Source: an uncultured Ruminococcus sp. (GTDB lineage Bacteria > Bacillota > Clostridia > Oscillospirales > Ruminococcaceae). From it: 9,363 nucleotides of DNA. The stretch covers positions 1 through 9,363 of the forward strand of contig CACYBC010000025.1 of assembly GCA_902772615.1 (NCBI GenBank), in the 5' to 3' direction. Each line of letters opens with the position of its first letter. Position 1 is the first letter of the stretch. Positions 1 through 6,772 of the stretch are shown one piece after another. Made by a program: the position numbers and the translations under genes. A model generated the notes under the pieces. The model saw only the letters and a list, made by a program, of their open reading frames with translations. It did not search any database and was not told where the DNA came from.

Positions 1-293
1 AACATGTTGACCGCAACTCCGGTGATCATGTGCTCGCATTTGAATCCTATGGCAAAGACTGCCATAAGCAGTCCCGTGACTGCTCCGGCTGCCATGGCGA
101 ACAGCAGGCCGACCCACGCCGAACCTGAGACATAAGAACCGACGACCGAGAAGAATGCTCCGAACAGCATCATGCCCTCAAGTCCCATGTTGACCACGCC
201 GGCGCGCTCGGCGATCATTCCAGCAAGAGCCGCATACGCGATCGGTATGGTGACCCGGATCGCCCCGGCCAGAAGCTTAAGCAGAAATTCCAT
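1..293 (-). CDS. ABC transporter permease, second subunit of Bmp-type nucleoside importer (partial)
   Basis: Only the N-terminal 97 codons are in the window; the gene runs off the left edge. The translation begins MEFLLKLLAGAIRVTIPIAY and contains VVNMGLEGMMLFGAF around residues 33-47. That is the NxGxEGxML motif after the first membrane segments in branched-chain-type (BPD_transp_2) permeases, and the same motif occurs in the neighbouring permease. By family knowledge it would pair with that permease as the membrane channel of a nucleoside importer of the B. subtilis NupNOPQ (YufNOPQ) / BmpA-D type. The ATG at 291-293 is supported by AAAGGAGAACAGGAA just upstream on the minus strand. The start lies 17 bases inside the upstream permease gene, which implies translational coupling and operon membership. 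The family is clear; which nucleosides are carried is inferred from the operon. Confidence 0.9.
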   Translation of the reverse strand, partial: MEFLLKLLAGAIRVTIPIAYAALAGMIAERAGVVNMGLEGMMLFGAFFSVVGSYVSGSAWVGLLFAMAAGAVTGLLMAVFAIGFKCEHMITGVAVNM

Positions 294-1356
294 TTCCTGT
301 TCTCCTTTCATTCCTCGCTCTTATGATCTTTCTCGCCGCGCGGAATATCCCCGGCGTAGAGACAAACAGTATGACAAGTCCCTCAAGGACCTCGATCAGC
401 TCTCCGGGTATGCTGGTTGAGCGGTTCATCCCGGTAGCGCCGTTCCTCAGCGCCCCGAACAGGAACGCAGATATGAAGGTTCCCAGAGGCTGGCTGCGTC
501 CCATAGTGGCAATTGCGATGCCGTCGAACCCATATCCCTGCGTCATTGTCGGGATGTAGTATCCCCAGTAGCCCAGCACCTCGCCTGCTCCGCCTATGCC
601 GGCCAGTGCTCCGGACAGGAACATCGCCGCAAGTATGTACTTTTTTGCGTTGATCCCGGCTGTCTCGGCTGCGGAGCTGTTGCTTCCCACCGCGCGCAGT
701 TCATATCCGAACTTCGTATATCTGAGCATCAGCCAGATGAGCGCTGTCGCTGCTACCGCCAGATATATGCCGGTGTAGAGTCTCGTATGAGGCACCATGG
801 TCTTCATGGAAGCGGTTGGCTGGATGTCCTCCGTCCTGACGACATTTCCCTCAGCATGGAACGGAAAGGAAACGAGATAAGACACGACATACTGCGCGAC
901 ATAGTTGAGCATGATTGTCAGTATGACCTCGTTGATCCCCAGAGCGTTCTTGAGCCATGCGGCTATCAGAGCCCAGAGGCCTCCTGCGATCGCACCCGCC
1001 AGCAGCGCCAGCGGCAGATGTATGAACTTTGGCAATCCTGTGATGTACCTTCCGGCTATCGCAGCCGCAAAGGATCCAACCAGCATCTGCCCTTCTATTC
1101 CTATATTGAATATACCGACTTTCACGGCCATGAGCATGGCAAGTCCCGAGAACACCAGCGGTATCATCGTTCCCAGTGTCTGGGAGAAGTAGTATTTGCT
1201 GCCGAACGCTCCCTTGAGCATGGCACCGTAGGCTTCCATCGGGGAATATCCACAGATGATGATCACGATCCCGCAGATGAGCAGCGCGAGGACAAGCGAA
1301 GCAGCTGATACGAGTATCTGGCTGCGTTTGAAGAAATCTGCGATCTTACTCTTCAT
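277..1356 (-). CDS. ABC transporter permease, first subunit of Bmp-type nucleoside importer
   Basis: Integral membrane protein of 359 residues, the usual size for YufP/NupP-type permeases. A short basic N-terminus (MKSKIADFFKRSQ) precedes the first hydrophobic segment at about residues 14-35, and further segments are spread through the chain. Family motifs visible are NIGIEGQML at about 84-92, GINEVILTIMLNY at 140-152, a cytoplasmic coupling-type stretch GYELRAVGSNSSAAETAGIN at about 217-236, and GFDGIAIATMGRSQPLG at 276-292. The start ATG at 1354-1356 overlaps the end of the ATPase gene by 11 bases and has GGAGG 6 bases upstream. It is expected to form the transmembrane channel with the second permease and to be powered by the upstream ATPase. 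Substrate class (purine nucleosides) follows from the binding protein and phosphorylase in the same operon and is inference. Confidence 0.95.
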   Translation of the reverse strand: MKSKIADFFKRSQILVSAASLVLALLICGIVIIICGYSPMEAYGAMLKGAFGSKYYFSQTLGTMIPLVFSGLAMLMAVKVGIFNIGIEGQMLVGSFAAAIAGRYITGLPKFIHLPLALLAGAIAGGLWALIAAWLKNALGINEVILTIMLNYVAQYVVSYLVSFPFHAEGNVVRTEDIQPTASMKTMVPHTRLYTGIYLAVAATALIWLMLRYTKFGYELRAVGSNSSAAETAGINAKKYILAAMFLSGALAGIGGAGEVLGYWGYYIPTMTQGYGFDGIAIATMGRSQPLGTFISAFLFGALRNGATGMNRSTSIPGELIEVLEGLVILFVSTPGIFRAARKIIRARNERRTGNGISA

Positions 1357-2866
1357 TTGCTTCCTCCCCCTTTCCCAGCATGTATGCTCCGAGCTCGGAT
1401 TCCGTGAATCCTGATGCCGGCCTGCAGGCAGCTATCTTTCCTTCGTAAATGACAGCGATCCTGTCCGAAAGCTTGACCACCTCATCAAGGTCGGCCGAGA
1501 TCAGTATGACGGCGCCGCCGCTGTCTCTGACCGCCATAAGCTGCGAGTGAATGTACTCGATTGCGCCGATGTCCACCCCTCTGGTTGGCTGCGCCGCTAC
1601 AAGGACGCCGTTGTGATGCTTGAGCGCGCGTCCGACGATCAGTTTCTGCTGGTTTCCCCCGGAGAGAGAACCTGTCGGCTGGTCTATGCCCTCAGTCCGG
1701 ACGTCGTAATCTTCAATGGCCTTCTCTGCTTCCCTGCGGATCTGTTTCATTTTCAGTATCCCCTGCCCGGTCATGTACTGCGGCAAGGTGTGGTATCCGA
1801 GGATCAGGTTCTCCCAGTTCGAGAAATTGCTGATATATCCTCTCAGAGCCCTGTCCTCCGGAATATGTCCGATGACTTTGAGCATTCCTGCCGCATCGGT
1901 CCCGGTGATGTCTGTTCCGTCTTCCGTGATCTTTCCGGAATACCCTCTCTCGATGCCGGTGATCACTTCGATCAGTTCGGTCTGACCGTTGCCCTCAACT
2001 CCGGCGATACCCAGGATCTCTCCGGAGCGGATCTCCAGCGAGACATGATCCAGAACGTTCTTTCCGTTCTTCTCAAGAACGATGTCCTCCAGGCTGATCC
2101 TGACAGGTCTTTCAGCGCGGAGGTCCTTTTTCTTTATTCCCAGATCCACGAATCTTCCCACCATGAGATCCGCGAGCCTCTGCTCATCTACTTCGCTTAT
2201 CGGAAGCCGTGTGATCTTTTTCCCTTTTCTTAAGATGGTGACCGAATCGGCTACCGCCATGGTCTCCTTGAGCTTGTGCGTGATGATGATGACGGTCTTT
2301 CCGTCAGCCTTCAGGCCTCTGAGCACAGTGAACAGGTCATCGACCTCCTGAGGCGTGAGCACCGCCGTGGGCTCATCCAGGATCAGTATATCGGCCTTGT
2401 GATAGAGGGCCTTGAGTATCTCTACCCTCTGTCTGACGCCGACTGAGAGATCCCTTATCTTTGCTCTCGGATCGACCTTGAAATGATATCTGTCGGCCAG
2501 TTCACCGATCTGTCTGAATGCTTCCTCCAGATCGAGGAAAGGACCTTTTTTCGGTTCCTGTCCGAGAACTATGTTTTCTGTCACGGTGAGCGAGTCTACC
2601 AGCATGAAATGCTGATGGACCATCGATATACCGCTCTCTATAGCTACGCGGGGAGAAGTGATCCTTACTTCTTCGCCGTTGATCTTTATGATCCCTCTGT
2701 CCGCTCTGTACATCCCGAAAAGGATGTTCATGAGCGTGGTCTTTCCGGCGCCGTTCTCTCCCAGCAGTGAGTGAATCTCACCTTTTTCCACGTAGAAATC
2801 CACATTATCGTTGGCGGGCGTACCGTTGAATGTCTTGGTTATGCCCAGCATCTCGACTGCGTTCAT
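1346..2866 (-). CDS. ABC transporter ATP-binding protein with two nucleotide-binding domains (Bmp/Nup nucleoside importer)
   Basis: A 506-residue protein with tandem ABC ATPase domains, matching YufO/NupO in length and order. Domain 1 is complete: Walker A GENGAGKT (36-43), Q-loop within HQHF (about Q85), signature LSVGVRQRVEI (140-150), Walker B ILILDEPT (160-167) and switch His at ITHK (about 197). Domain 2 is degenerate: GVEGNGQTE (289-297) lacks the Walker A Lys, the signature LSGGNQQK (401-408) is intact, and the Walker B region reads VLVAAQPTRG (421-430) without the usual Asp-Glu pair. Such asymmetry is usual in this family and in sugar-type relatives. The start was set at the ATG at 2864-2866 because AGAGGA sits just upstream. 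A longer reading from a TTG at 2896 would begin inside an intergenic hairpin and is disfavoured. Overlaps the next permease by 11 bases. Confidence 0.94.
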   Translation of the reverse strand: MNAVEMLGITKTFNGTPANDNVDFYVEKGEIHSLLGENGAGKTTLMNILFGMYRADRGIIKINGEEVRITSPRVAIESGISMVHQHFMLVDSLTVTENIVLGQEPKKGPFLDLEEAFRQIGELADRYHFKVDPRAKIRDLSVGVRQRVEILKALYHKADILILDEPTAVLTPQEVDDLFTVLRGLKADGKTVIIITHKLKETMAVADSVTILRKGKKITRLPISEVDEQRLADLMVGRFVDLGIKKKDLRAERPVRISLEDIVLEKNGKNVLDHVSLEIRSGEILGIAGVEGNGQTELIEVITGIERGYSGKITEDGTDITGTDAAGMLKVIGHIPEDRALRGYISNFSNWENLILGYHTLPQYMTGQGILKMKQIRREAEKAIEDYDVRTEGIDQPTGSLSGGNQQKLIVGRALKHHNGVLVAAQPTRGVDIGAIEYIHSQLMAVRDSGGAVILISADLDEVVKLSDRIAVIYEGKIAACRPASGFTESELGAYMLGKGEEANEE

Positions 2867-2870
2867 ATGT

Positions 2871-2877
2871 TTCCTCT
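2871..2877 (-). promoter_or_regulatory. Ribosome binding site deciding the ATPase start
   Basis: On the minus strand AGAGGAA lies 4 bases before the ATG at 2864-2866. It supports the shorter 506-residue ATPase over the in-frame TTG at 2896, which has no such site because a stable hairpin covers the bases before it. Confidence 0.7.
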
Positions 2878-2895
2878 GAAAACTCTTTTGTAGCA

Positions 2896-2925
2896 AAGCA
2901 GGTGCCTCTGCAGAGGCACCTGCTT
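2896..2925 (-). repeat. Perfect 30-base intercistronic palindrome (mRNA hairpin)
   Basis: The sequence is a perfect inverted repeat centred between 2910 and 2911. Each arm is AAGCAGGTGCCTCTG or its complement, so the RNA can form a very stable 13-bp stem with a CUGCAG-centred tip. It starts 8 bases after the stop codon of the binding-protein gene and ends about 30 bases before the ATPase start. On the minus strand it is followed by TGCTACAAAAG, with no real U-tract, so it is not a clean intrinsic terminator. Hairpins at this position, behind the binding protein of ABC operons, commonly protect the upstream message from 3' exonucleases or cause partial termination. Either would raise the amount of lipoprotein over the membrane and ATPase subunits. 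Confidence 0.8.
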
Positions 2926-2933
2926 ATTACTGA

Positions 2934-3980
2934 TTAGAATTCGAATCCGACTTCTTCGTAGGTCATGGGAGCCTTGAGAGTCCCGTTGATGATCTTTTCC
3001 TTCGCCTCATTAGCTGCATCAATGGCTTCCTGAGAAGGAGGACAATTGCTGCCTTCCACTGTGAACGTCATAGCGCCTTCCTTGAGGCCCTGTGCCTGAT
3101 GGCCACCCTTGAGCGTTCCATTGATGGCTTCTCCGATGCCTTTGTAAATAGTGACATCCATGAGACGCATACCGCTCACGAAGACATGATCCGGGCTGAG
3201 CAGGCACTGGTTCGTATCGATACCGACTATCTGGAAATCGCCTGTTTCTTCAGCTGCGGCAATGCATCCGAGTCCGGAGCCGCCGGCTGCCGGGAAGACG
3301 ATGTCGCATCCTTCATCTCTGAGGGCAAGAGCAAGTTCCTTGCCGGTGGTGGTATCAGCGAATCCGCCAACTACCTTGACGCTGATGTCGATGTCAGGAT
3401 TGACGGACCAGGCACCTGCCATGAATCCGGAAGCAAACATTCTCAGTGACGGGATGTCCAGAGCGAGGACGATACCCAGCTTGTTGGTCTTGGTCGTCAT
3501 AGCAGCTATGATGCCAAGCAGATAGGTCTTTTCGTTGTCAAGATAAGTAACACTGGTGACGTTGTCACGGTCCGGTACTTCGCCGTCCACGAACAGGAAC
3601 TTCTGATCGGGGAACTCAGCTGCGACCTTACCCATAGCGTCGATGGCGTCGAAACCGCCGCCGACGATGAGGTCGTACTCTCCGGAAGCAGCGAGGTCTG
3701 TATAATGACCTTCAAACTCTGCAACTTCCTTAGGCTCGATGAGCTGATAGCCGTCGATACCGTACATTGTGCATGCCTGATCGCATCCGGATTTGAGGAT
3801 GTCGTTGAATGAGCCGTCTCCGAGGCCGCCAACACCGATGACCAGAGCAAATTTGAATTTCTTCTCGGCGGGTTCGGGTTCTTTTTCTCCGCCTTCTTCC
3901 TTCTTGCCGCCGCAGGCTGCGAGGCTGAGAGCCAGGACTGCGATAAGCAGAAGCGCCAGGAATTTGTTGATCTTTTTCAT
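2934..3980 (-). CDS. BMP family nucleoside-binding lipoprotein (BmpA/PnrA/NupN-like)
   Basis: A 348-residue substrate-binding protein of the basic membrane protein family (PnrA/Med/NupN). Residues 1-22 form a lipoprotein signal peptide (MKKINKF, then a Leu/Ala core) ending in the lipobox SLAAC. Cys23 would be lipidated, anchoring the protein on the outer face of the cell membrane, and it is followed by a Lys/Glu/Pro-rich linker (about 24-41). Family landmarks are GGLGDGSFNDILKSG (51-65), GGGFDAIDA (107-115), YLLGIIAAM (153-161), ASGFMAGAW (183-191), FPAAGGSGLG (229-238) and VGIDTNQC (252-259). Members studied in spirochetes and Bacillus bind purine nucleosides. AGGAGA lies 7 bases before the ATG. 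It is the second gene of the operon, 49 bases after the phosphorylase, and probably the most abundant product given the palindrome behind it. Confidence 0.95.
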   Translation of the reverse strand: MKKINKFLALLLIAVLALSLAACGGKKEEGGEKEPEPAEKKFKFALVIGVGGLGDGSFNDILKSGCDQACTMYGIDGYQLIEPKEVAEFEGHYTDLAASGEYDLIVGGGFDAIDAMGKVAAEFPDQKFLFVDGEVPDRDNVTSVTYLDNEKTYLLGIIAAMTTKTNKLGIVLALDIPSLRMFASGFMAGAWSVNPDIDISVKVVGGFADTTTGKELALALRDEGCDIVFPAAGGSGLGCIAAAEETGDFQIVGIDTNQCLLSPDHVFVSGMRLMDVTIYKGIGEAINGTLKGGHQAQGLKEGAMTFTVEGSNCPPSQEAIDAANEAKEKIINGTLKAPMTYEEVGFEF

Positions 3981-4002
3981 TCTTTGTCTCCTATTTATTT
4001 GA

Positions 4003-4018
4003 ATCCCGTGGCCGGGAT
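4003..4018 (-). repeat. Small intercistronic hairpin between phosphorylase and binding protein genes
   Basis: ATCCCG and CGGGAT form a 6-bp stem around a 4-base loop in the 49-base gap between the two genes. On the minus strand it is followed by TTCAAATAAATAGG, which is not a U-tract, so termination is unlikely. It may be an RNA processing or stabilising element ahead of the lipoprotein ribosome binding site; a chance hairpin cannot be excluded. Confidence 0.4.
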
Positions 4019-4029
4019 CGATTACTGTT

Positions 4030-4899
4030 TTATTCCTTGCCTGTGTTATGCTCGTTCAGATTGACATGGATCATATAGTCTTCTGCTTTTTCCGTGATCC
4101 TGGAAGGATCGATAGCAGCCATGGCCCTGATCATCACCCGCCCTGTCGTTGTCGCCGTATCCTCGTATATGTCATGGATCTCTTTCTCCCAGTCGGGATT
4201 GATCCCCTCAGCATAGTTGCTGACCAGGTAGATGGAGGCATACAGAGCCCCTATGGCTCTCGCGAGAGCCGCTTCGGGCATCATAGTCTGTCCGCAGATA
4301 TCGCAGTGCATGTCATACAGCATCCTGACTTCGGCAGGTGTTTCGAACCTCGGGCCTTCAGTAACAGCCATTATTCCGGTTCCGAACACTCTCGGGAAAT
4401 CCTTCTTTGCTTCTTTGACAAGAATATCATGGAGATCCTTGCTCACGATATTTCTCATCCTGACTATGTCCTTGTTGAATTTCTCAAGATAAGAGATCCT
4501 CTTGGTCAGGTCTATGAGATCCATCGGCGCTATCATATCGCCTGGCTCCAGAAGTGGATTGATCCCGCCACCGCTGCCGTCGGTGAGTATGTATTTTACA
4601 CCGGCCTGCTGGAATACCCAAAACGCCCTCTCGCTCGGAGTATCATAAAACGGTGACTCATTAGCCCACCCGTGGAAGGGACAGAACAGAACTCTTCTCG
4701 GTTTTCCGTCCGCTGTAACTGAAGCGTCCAGCTCGTACAGTTTCATGGGAACGGTAGTACCGTAAGGCGTCTCGAATTCCATTCCGGTCTGCAGTACGGT
4801 CAGTCCTTCAAAATGGATGTCCTCCGGAAACTCGCATCCCCACGTTCCGGAACCGCCTATGTGGCAGTAAAGTACCTGCGGAATCTCTTTACAGATCAT
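4030..4899 (-). CDS. Purine nucleoside phosphorylase, class II (MTAP/PNP family)
   Basis: A 289-residue cytoplasmic enzyme of the MTAP/PNP-2 family, which cleaves a purine nucleoside with phosphate to free base and (deoxy- or methylthio-)ribose 1-phosphate. The phosphate loop is IGGSGTW (14-20), the conserved His is in PFHGWANE (74-81), and the strongest signature is VTEGPRFETPAEV (179-191), followed by GQTMMPEAALARAIGALYASI (about 203-223). After it comes SNYAEG with Asn228. Human MTAP has Asp at the base-contact position and human PNP has Asn243, so Asn here favours 6-oxopurine nucleosides (inosine, guanosine) over methylthioadenosine; this is inference from family alignment by eye. The start ATG has AAAGGAT about 9 bases upstream. 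As first gene of the operon it couples nucleoside import to phosphorolysis. Confidence 0.88.
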   Translation of the reverse strand: MICKEIPQVLYCHIGGSGTWGCEFPEDIHFEGLTVLQTGMEFETPYGTTVPMKLYELDASVTADGKPRRVLFCPFHGWANESPFYDTPSERAFWVFQQAGVKYILTDGSGGGINPLLEPGDMIAPMDLIDLTKRISYLEKFNKDIVRMRNIVSKDLHDILVKEAKKDFPRVFGTGIMAVTEGPRFETPAEVRMLYDMHCDICGQTMMPEAALARAIGALYASIYLVSNYAEGINPDWEKEIHDIYEDTATTTGRVMIRAMAAIDPSRITEKAEDYMIHVNLNEHNTGKE

Positions 4900-4947
4900 T
4901 AGATGTATCCTTTCGTCAGTCTGATTTCTTATGGTCCGAAATTAAGC

Positions 4948-4959
4948 AGTATAAGTATA
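4948..4959 (-). promoter_or_regulatory. Possible -10 elements of the nucleoside operon promoter
   Basis: On the minus strand two TATACT hexamers lie back to back at 4954-4959 and 4948-4953, about 50 bases before the phosphorylase start. No convincing TTGACA-like -35 lies 16-18 bases upstream; the best is TGACTG. The operon must have a promoter in this divergent region, but the exact site is only weakly supported. The same stretch reads TATAAT at 4956-4961 on the plus strand, so polarity is ambiguous. Confidence 0.35.
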
Positions 4960-5042
4960 ATCCTCACGCTCTGCGTTCAGTCACCACAAGCAGTAAAAAC
5001 TGACCGGTGAAATGATTGTTTGCTAAAAATGGATTTATTGTT

Positions 5043-5072
5043 CTCATTTTGATACAATTGTCTCAATATGAG
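5043..5072. promoter_or_regulatory. 30-bp near-perfect palindrome, candidate operator
   Basis: Centred between 5057 and 5058, 13 of 15 base pairs are symmetric. The outer arms are CTCAT (5043-5047) and ATGAG (5068-5072), and the core is TTGATACAATTGTCTCAA (5049-5066). It covers the extended -10 element and the start-site region of the regulator promoter, a position typical of repression. The core resembles the TGA-ACA/TGT-TCA style of palindromes bound by Fis-type helix-turn-helix proteins, so autoregulation by the adjacent regulator is plausible. Binding is inference; the symmetry is seen directly. Confidence 0.65.
5050..5058 (+). promoter_or_regulatory. Extended -10 promoter of the regulator gene
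   Basis: TGATACAAT gives a TGn extension plus TACAAT (5053-5058), one mismatch from consensus. No good -35 is seen (TGGATT lies at the 17-base spacing), as is common with extended -10 promoters. The expected start site is near 5065, leaving a leader of about 22 bases with the ribosome binding site GAGGTGAT. There is therefore no room for a riboswitch downstream of this promoter. Confidence 0.5.
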
Positions 5073-5087
5073 TTTTGAGGTGATACC

Positions 5088-6743
5088 ATGTTAAAGCGTT
5101 CCGTACTCAGCGACGCAGCCGATCTGATCCAGAATGAACTGGACGCCTATTCCCTGCTCTCCGGTCTCTCCTTTGATGTCCTGGACGAGAATATGTATAG
5201 GATCGCAGGAACCGGGATATCGAACTATGTTCCGGGAGAACCGGCACAGAACAACTTCTCTCTCGCGGAACATGCCAAGCGCACGAGACAGCCCATCATG
5301 ATGCCGGACAGAGTCAGTTCGCTCTGTTCAAGATGTGATTTCAGAGACAGCTGCGGTTATCTGGCGGAAGCAGCGTATCCTCTTTTTCTGGATAACAGGT
5401 GCGTAGGTATCGTCTGCGCCCATTGCAGCGACACGGAGACTCTGGAGAAGATAAGGTCTAACGAAAAATACTACCGGGACCTGGTGACCCAGCTGGCACA
5501 GATCGTTTCGGCGCTGGCCAGAGGCATTATCGACGGGATCAACGCGTCTTCTTACAGAGACGCCGTGACCGGTCTCGTCAGGCACAGCGATGCACCTCTA
5601 ATCCTTATGCGGAACCGCAGGATATCGGATCTCAGCGAGTCCGCAGCTCCATATGTCCGCGCTGCCTCCGGAGGGAAGATAGACATCGGGACCGGTTCCC
5701 AGATCTCAGTCCTTCTCTCCCGAAACAGCAGGGACATCACCCTGAAAACGGCAGAAGGCACCGCAGATCTCACCGCTGAGTACAGGCTCCTGCCTGCAGA
5801 TCTTCCCTTCTGCGACCGCCTGGAACTGATCCGGGCCGACAGGAACGTGATCCCCTCCAAACCGGTCTTCCAGGACAGCATCAGTCAGGTCTCGATCGAT
5901 TATCTGCAGGGCACCAGCGAAGGATTTGAAGCCTTCAAGCGAACTGCGGTAAACATGTACAACACCAGCCGGTTCATATTTCTGGAAGGTGAGCGGGGAC
6001 TCGGCAAGGAGACATGGGCAAGAGCCATACACAACTCCAGCGACCGCTCGTCGGAAGAACTGATAATACTTGACTGCAACTCCTTCTTTGACCTCACCTT
6101 CGCAAACAATGTCTTCGACGAGGAAGAAGGCATGATCTCAAGACACCATATCACGATCTGCCTCAAGGAGGTATCCAAACTGTCGCCATGGCTGCAGCGC
6201 AAACTGGTTGAGACCGCGCCTGTCCTCAGCGCCAACGATATCAGGATCATAGCTACGTCCACCGACTCTGCCGAGGAACTGGTCCGGATGAACATCATGA
6301 TCAACCGCTTCTACATGCTCTTCTATCCCGCTTTTCTCCGCGTACCTCCCATCAGGGAAAGACACGCCGACATGGAATTCTATATAGATGACTGCATAGA
6401 AAAGTACAAGGTCCTGGATAACCGCCGCATAAGGATCACCGACAGCGCCAAAGCGAAGCTGATGTCGTATACCTGGCCCGGAAACCTGATGCAGTTGGAG
6501 CACACTATGGGCTTTCTGATCAACAGCAGCACTACCGGTGTCATAACGGATGAGGATGTGGACGCAGTCCCCGACCTCACTGACGGCAGCACCGATCTGA
6601 ATCTGAGGCAAAATGAAAAGAGCCTCATTAAAGAAGCTCTTCTGAAATATACCGGACCCAACGGGAAACTCGCCGCCGCCCAGGCTCTGGGGATCAGCAA
6701 GGCCACCCTTTACCGGAAGATAAGGGAATACGGCCTGGAATGA
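5088..6743 (+). CDS. Fis-type transcriptional regulator with degenerate sigma-54-like AAA+ domain and Cys-rich sensor region
   Basis: A 551-residue regulator built like an enhancer-binding protein. Residues 1-150 form a sensor-like region, possibly GAF-like, with six cysteines at 80, 83, 89, 105, 110 and 113 (CSRC, then C, C, then CAHC), suggesting metal, Fe-S or redox sensing. Residues about 155-250 may be a second, PAS-like sensor. An AAA+ domain spans about 270-480: Walker A GERGLGKE (301-308), sensor region IRIIATST (385-392), PPIRERHADM (420-429) and YTWPGNLMQLEH (461-472). The stretch that should hold GAFTGA is shortened and lacks it, and the Walker B position reads ICLKEV in place of FLDEI. 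The C-terminus (about 509-551) is a Fis-type helix-turn-helix (LAAAQALGISKATLYRKIREYGL). It probably cannot remodel sigma-54 holoenzyme and may work TyrR-like. The start has GAGGTGAT upstream. It is divergent from the nucleoside operon, its most likely target. Confidence 0.8.
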   Translation: MLKRSVLSDAADLIQNELDAYSLLSGLSFDVLDENMYRIAGTGISNYVPGEPAQNNFSLAEHAKRTRQPIMMPDRVSSLCSRCDFRDSCGYLAEAAYPLFLDNRCVGIVCAHCSDTETLEKIRSNEKYYRDLVTQLAQIVSALARGIIDGINASSYRDAVTGLVRHSDAPLILMRNRRISDLSESAAPYVRAASGGKIDIGTGSQISVLLSRNSRDITLKTAEGTADLTAEYRLLPADLPFCDRLELIRADRNVIPSKPVFQDSISQVSIDYLQGTSEGFEAFKRTAVNMYNTSRFIFLEGERGLGKETWARAIHNSSDRSSEELIILDCNSFFDLTFANNVFDEEEGMISRHHITICLKEVSKLSPWLQRKLVETAPVLSANDIRIIATSTDSAEELVRMNIMINRFYMLFYPAFLRVPPIRERHADMEFYIDDCIEKYKVLDNRRIRITDSAKAKLMSYTWPGNLMQLEHTMGFLINSSTTGVITDEDVDAVPDLTDGSTDLNLRQNEKSLIKEALLKYTGPNGKLAAAQALGISKATLYRKIREYGLE

Positions 6744-6746
6744 TCC

Positions 6747-6772
6747 TGTTCAGTCGTCAAAGCCGCTGAACA
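6747..6772. repeat. Hairpin at the convergent gene ends
   Basis: TGTTCAG and CTGAACA form a 7-bp stem with a 12-base loop. It begins just after the regulator stop codon and lies across the kinase stop codon. Neither strand has a U-tract after it, so it is at best a weak or factor-assisted terminator, or a 3'-end stabiliser for both messages. Confidence 0.35.

Noticed and set aside
281..427. Degeneracy of the second nucleotide-binding domain of the ATPase was first considered as a sign of inactivation (residues about 281-470 of the protein at 1346-2866; coordinates here are residues).
   Set aside because: Asymmetric, partly degenerate second domains are normal in this transporter family, and the first domain is intact.
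1547..2233. Plus-strand open frame of 228 codons.
   Set aside because: It is antisense to the conserved double ABC ATPase domains, with no ribosome binding site or recognisable domain.
2867..2896. Longer ATPase start at the TTG at 2896, adding 10 residues.
   Set aside because: It lies at the edge of a perfect palindrome with no ribosome binding site; the ATG at 2866 has AGAGGA upstream and gives the usual family N-terminus.
4931..4945. Gram-positive PurR-box-like sequence GGTCCGAAATTA.
   Set aside because: Only the CCGAA core and a short A/T tail fit; the 5' half is wrong and no second copy at the usual spacing was found.
4941..5010. Possible purine riboswitch in the divergent region, suggested by TATAATCC near a purine salvage operon.
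   Set aside because: The conserved loop sequences of purine riboswitches (TTTCTACC and CCGTAAA types) are absent on both strands, and the regulator's likely start site lies downstream of this stretch.
4900..5087. Sigma-54 type -24/-12 promoter for the nucleoside operon, expected if the regulator were a normal enhancer-binding protein.
   Set aside because: No TGGCAC-N5-TTGC-like element was seen on either strand, and the regulator lacks GAFTGA.
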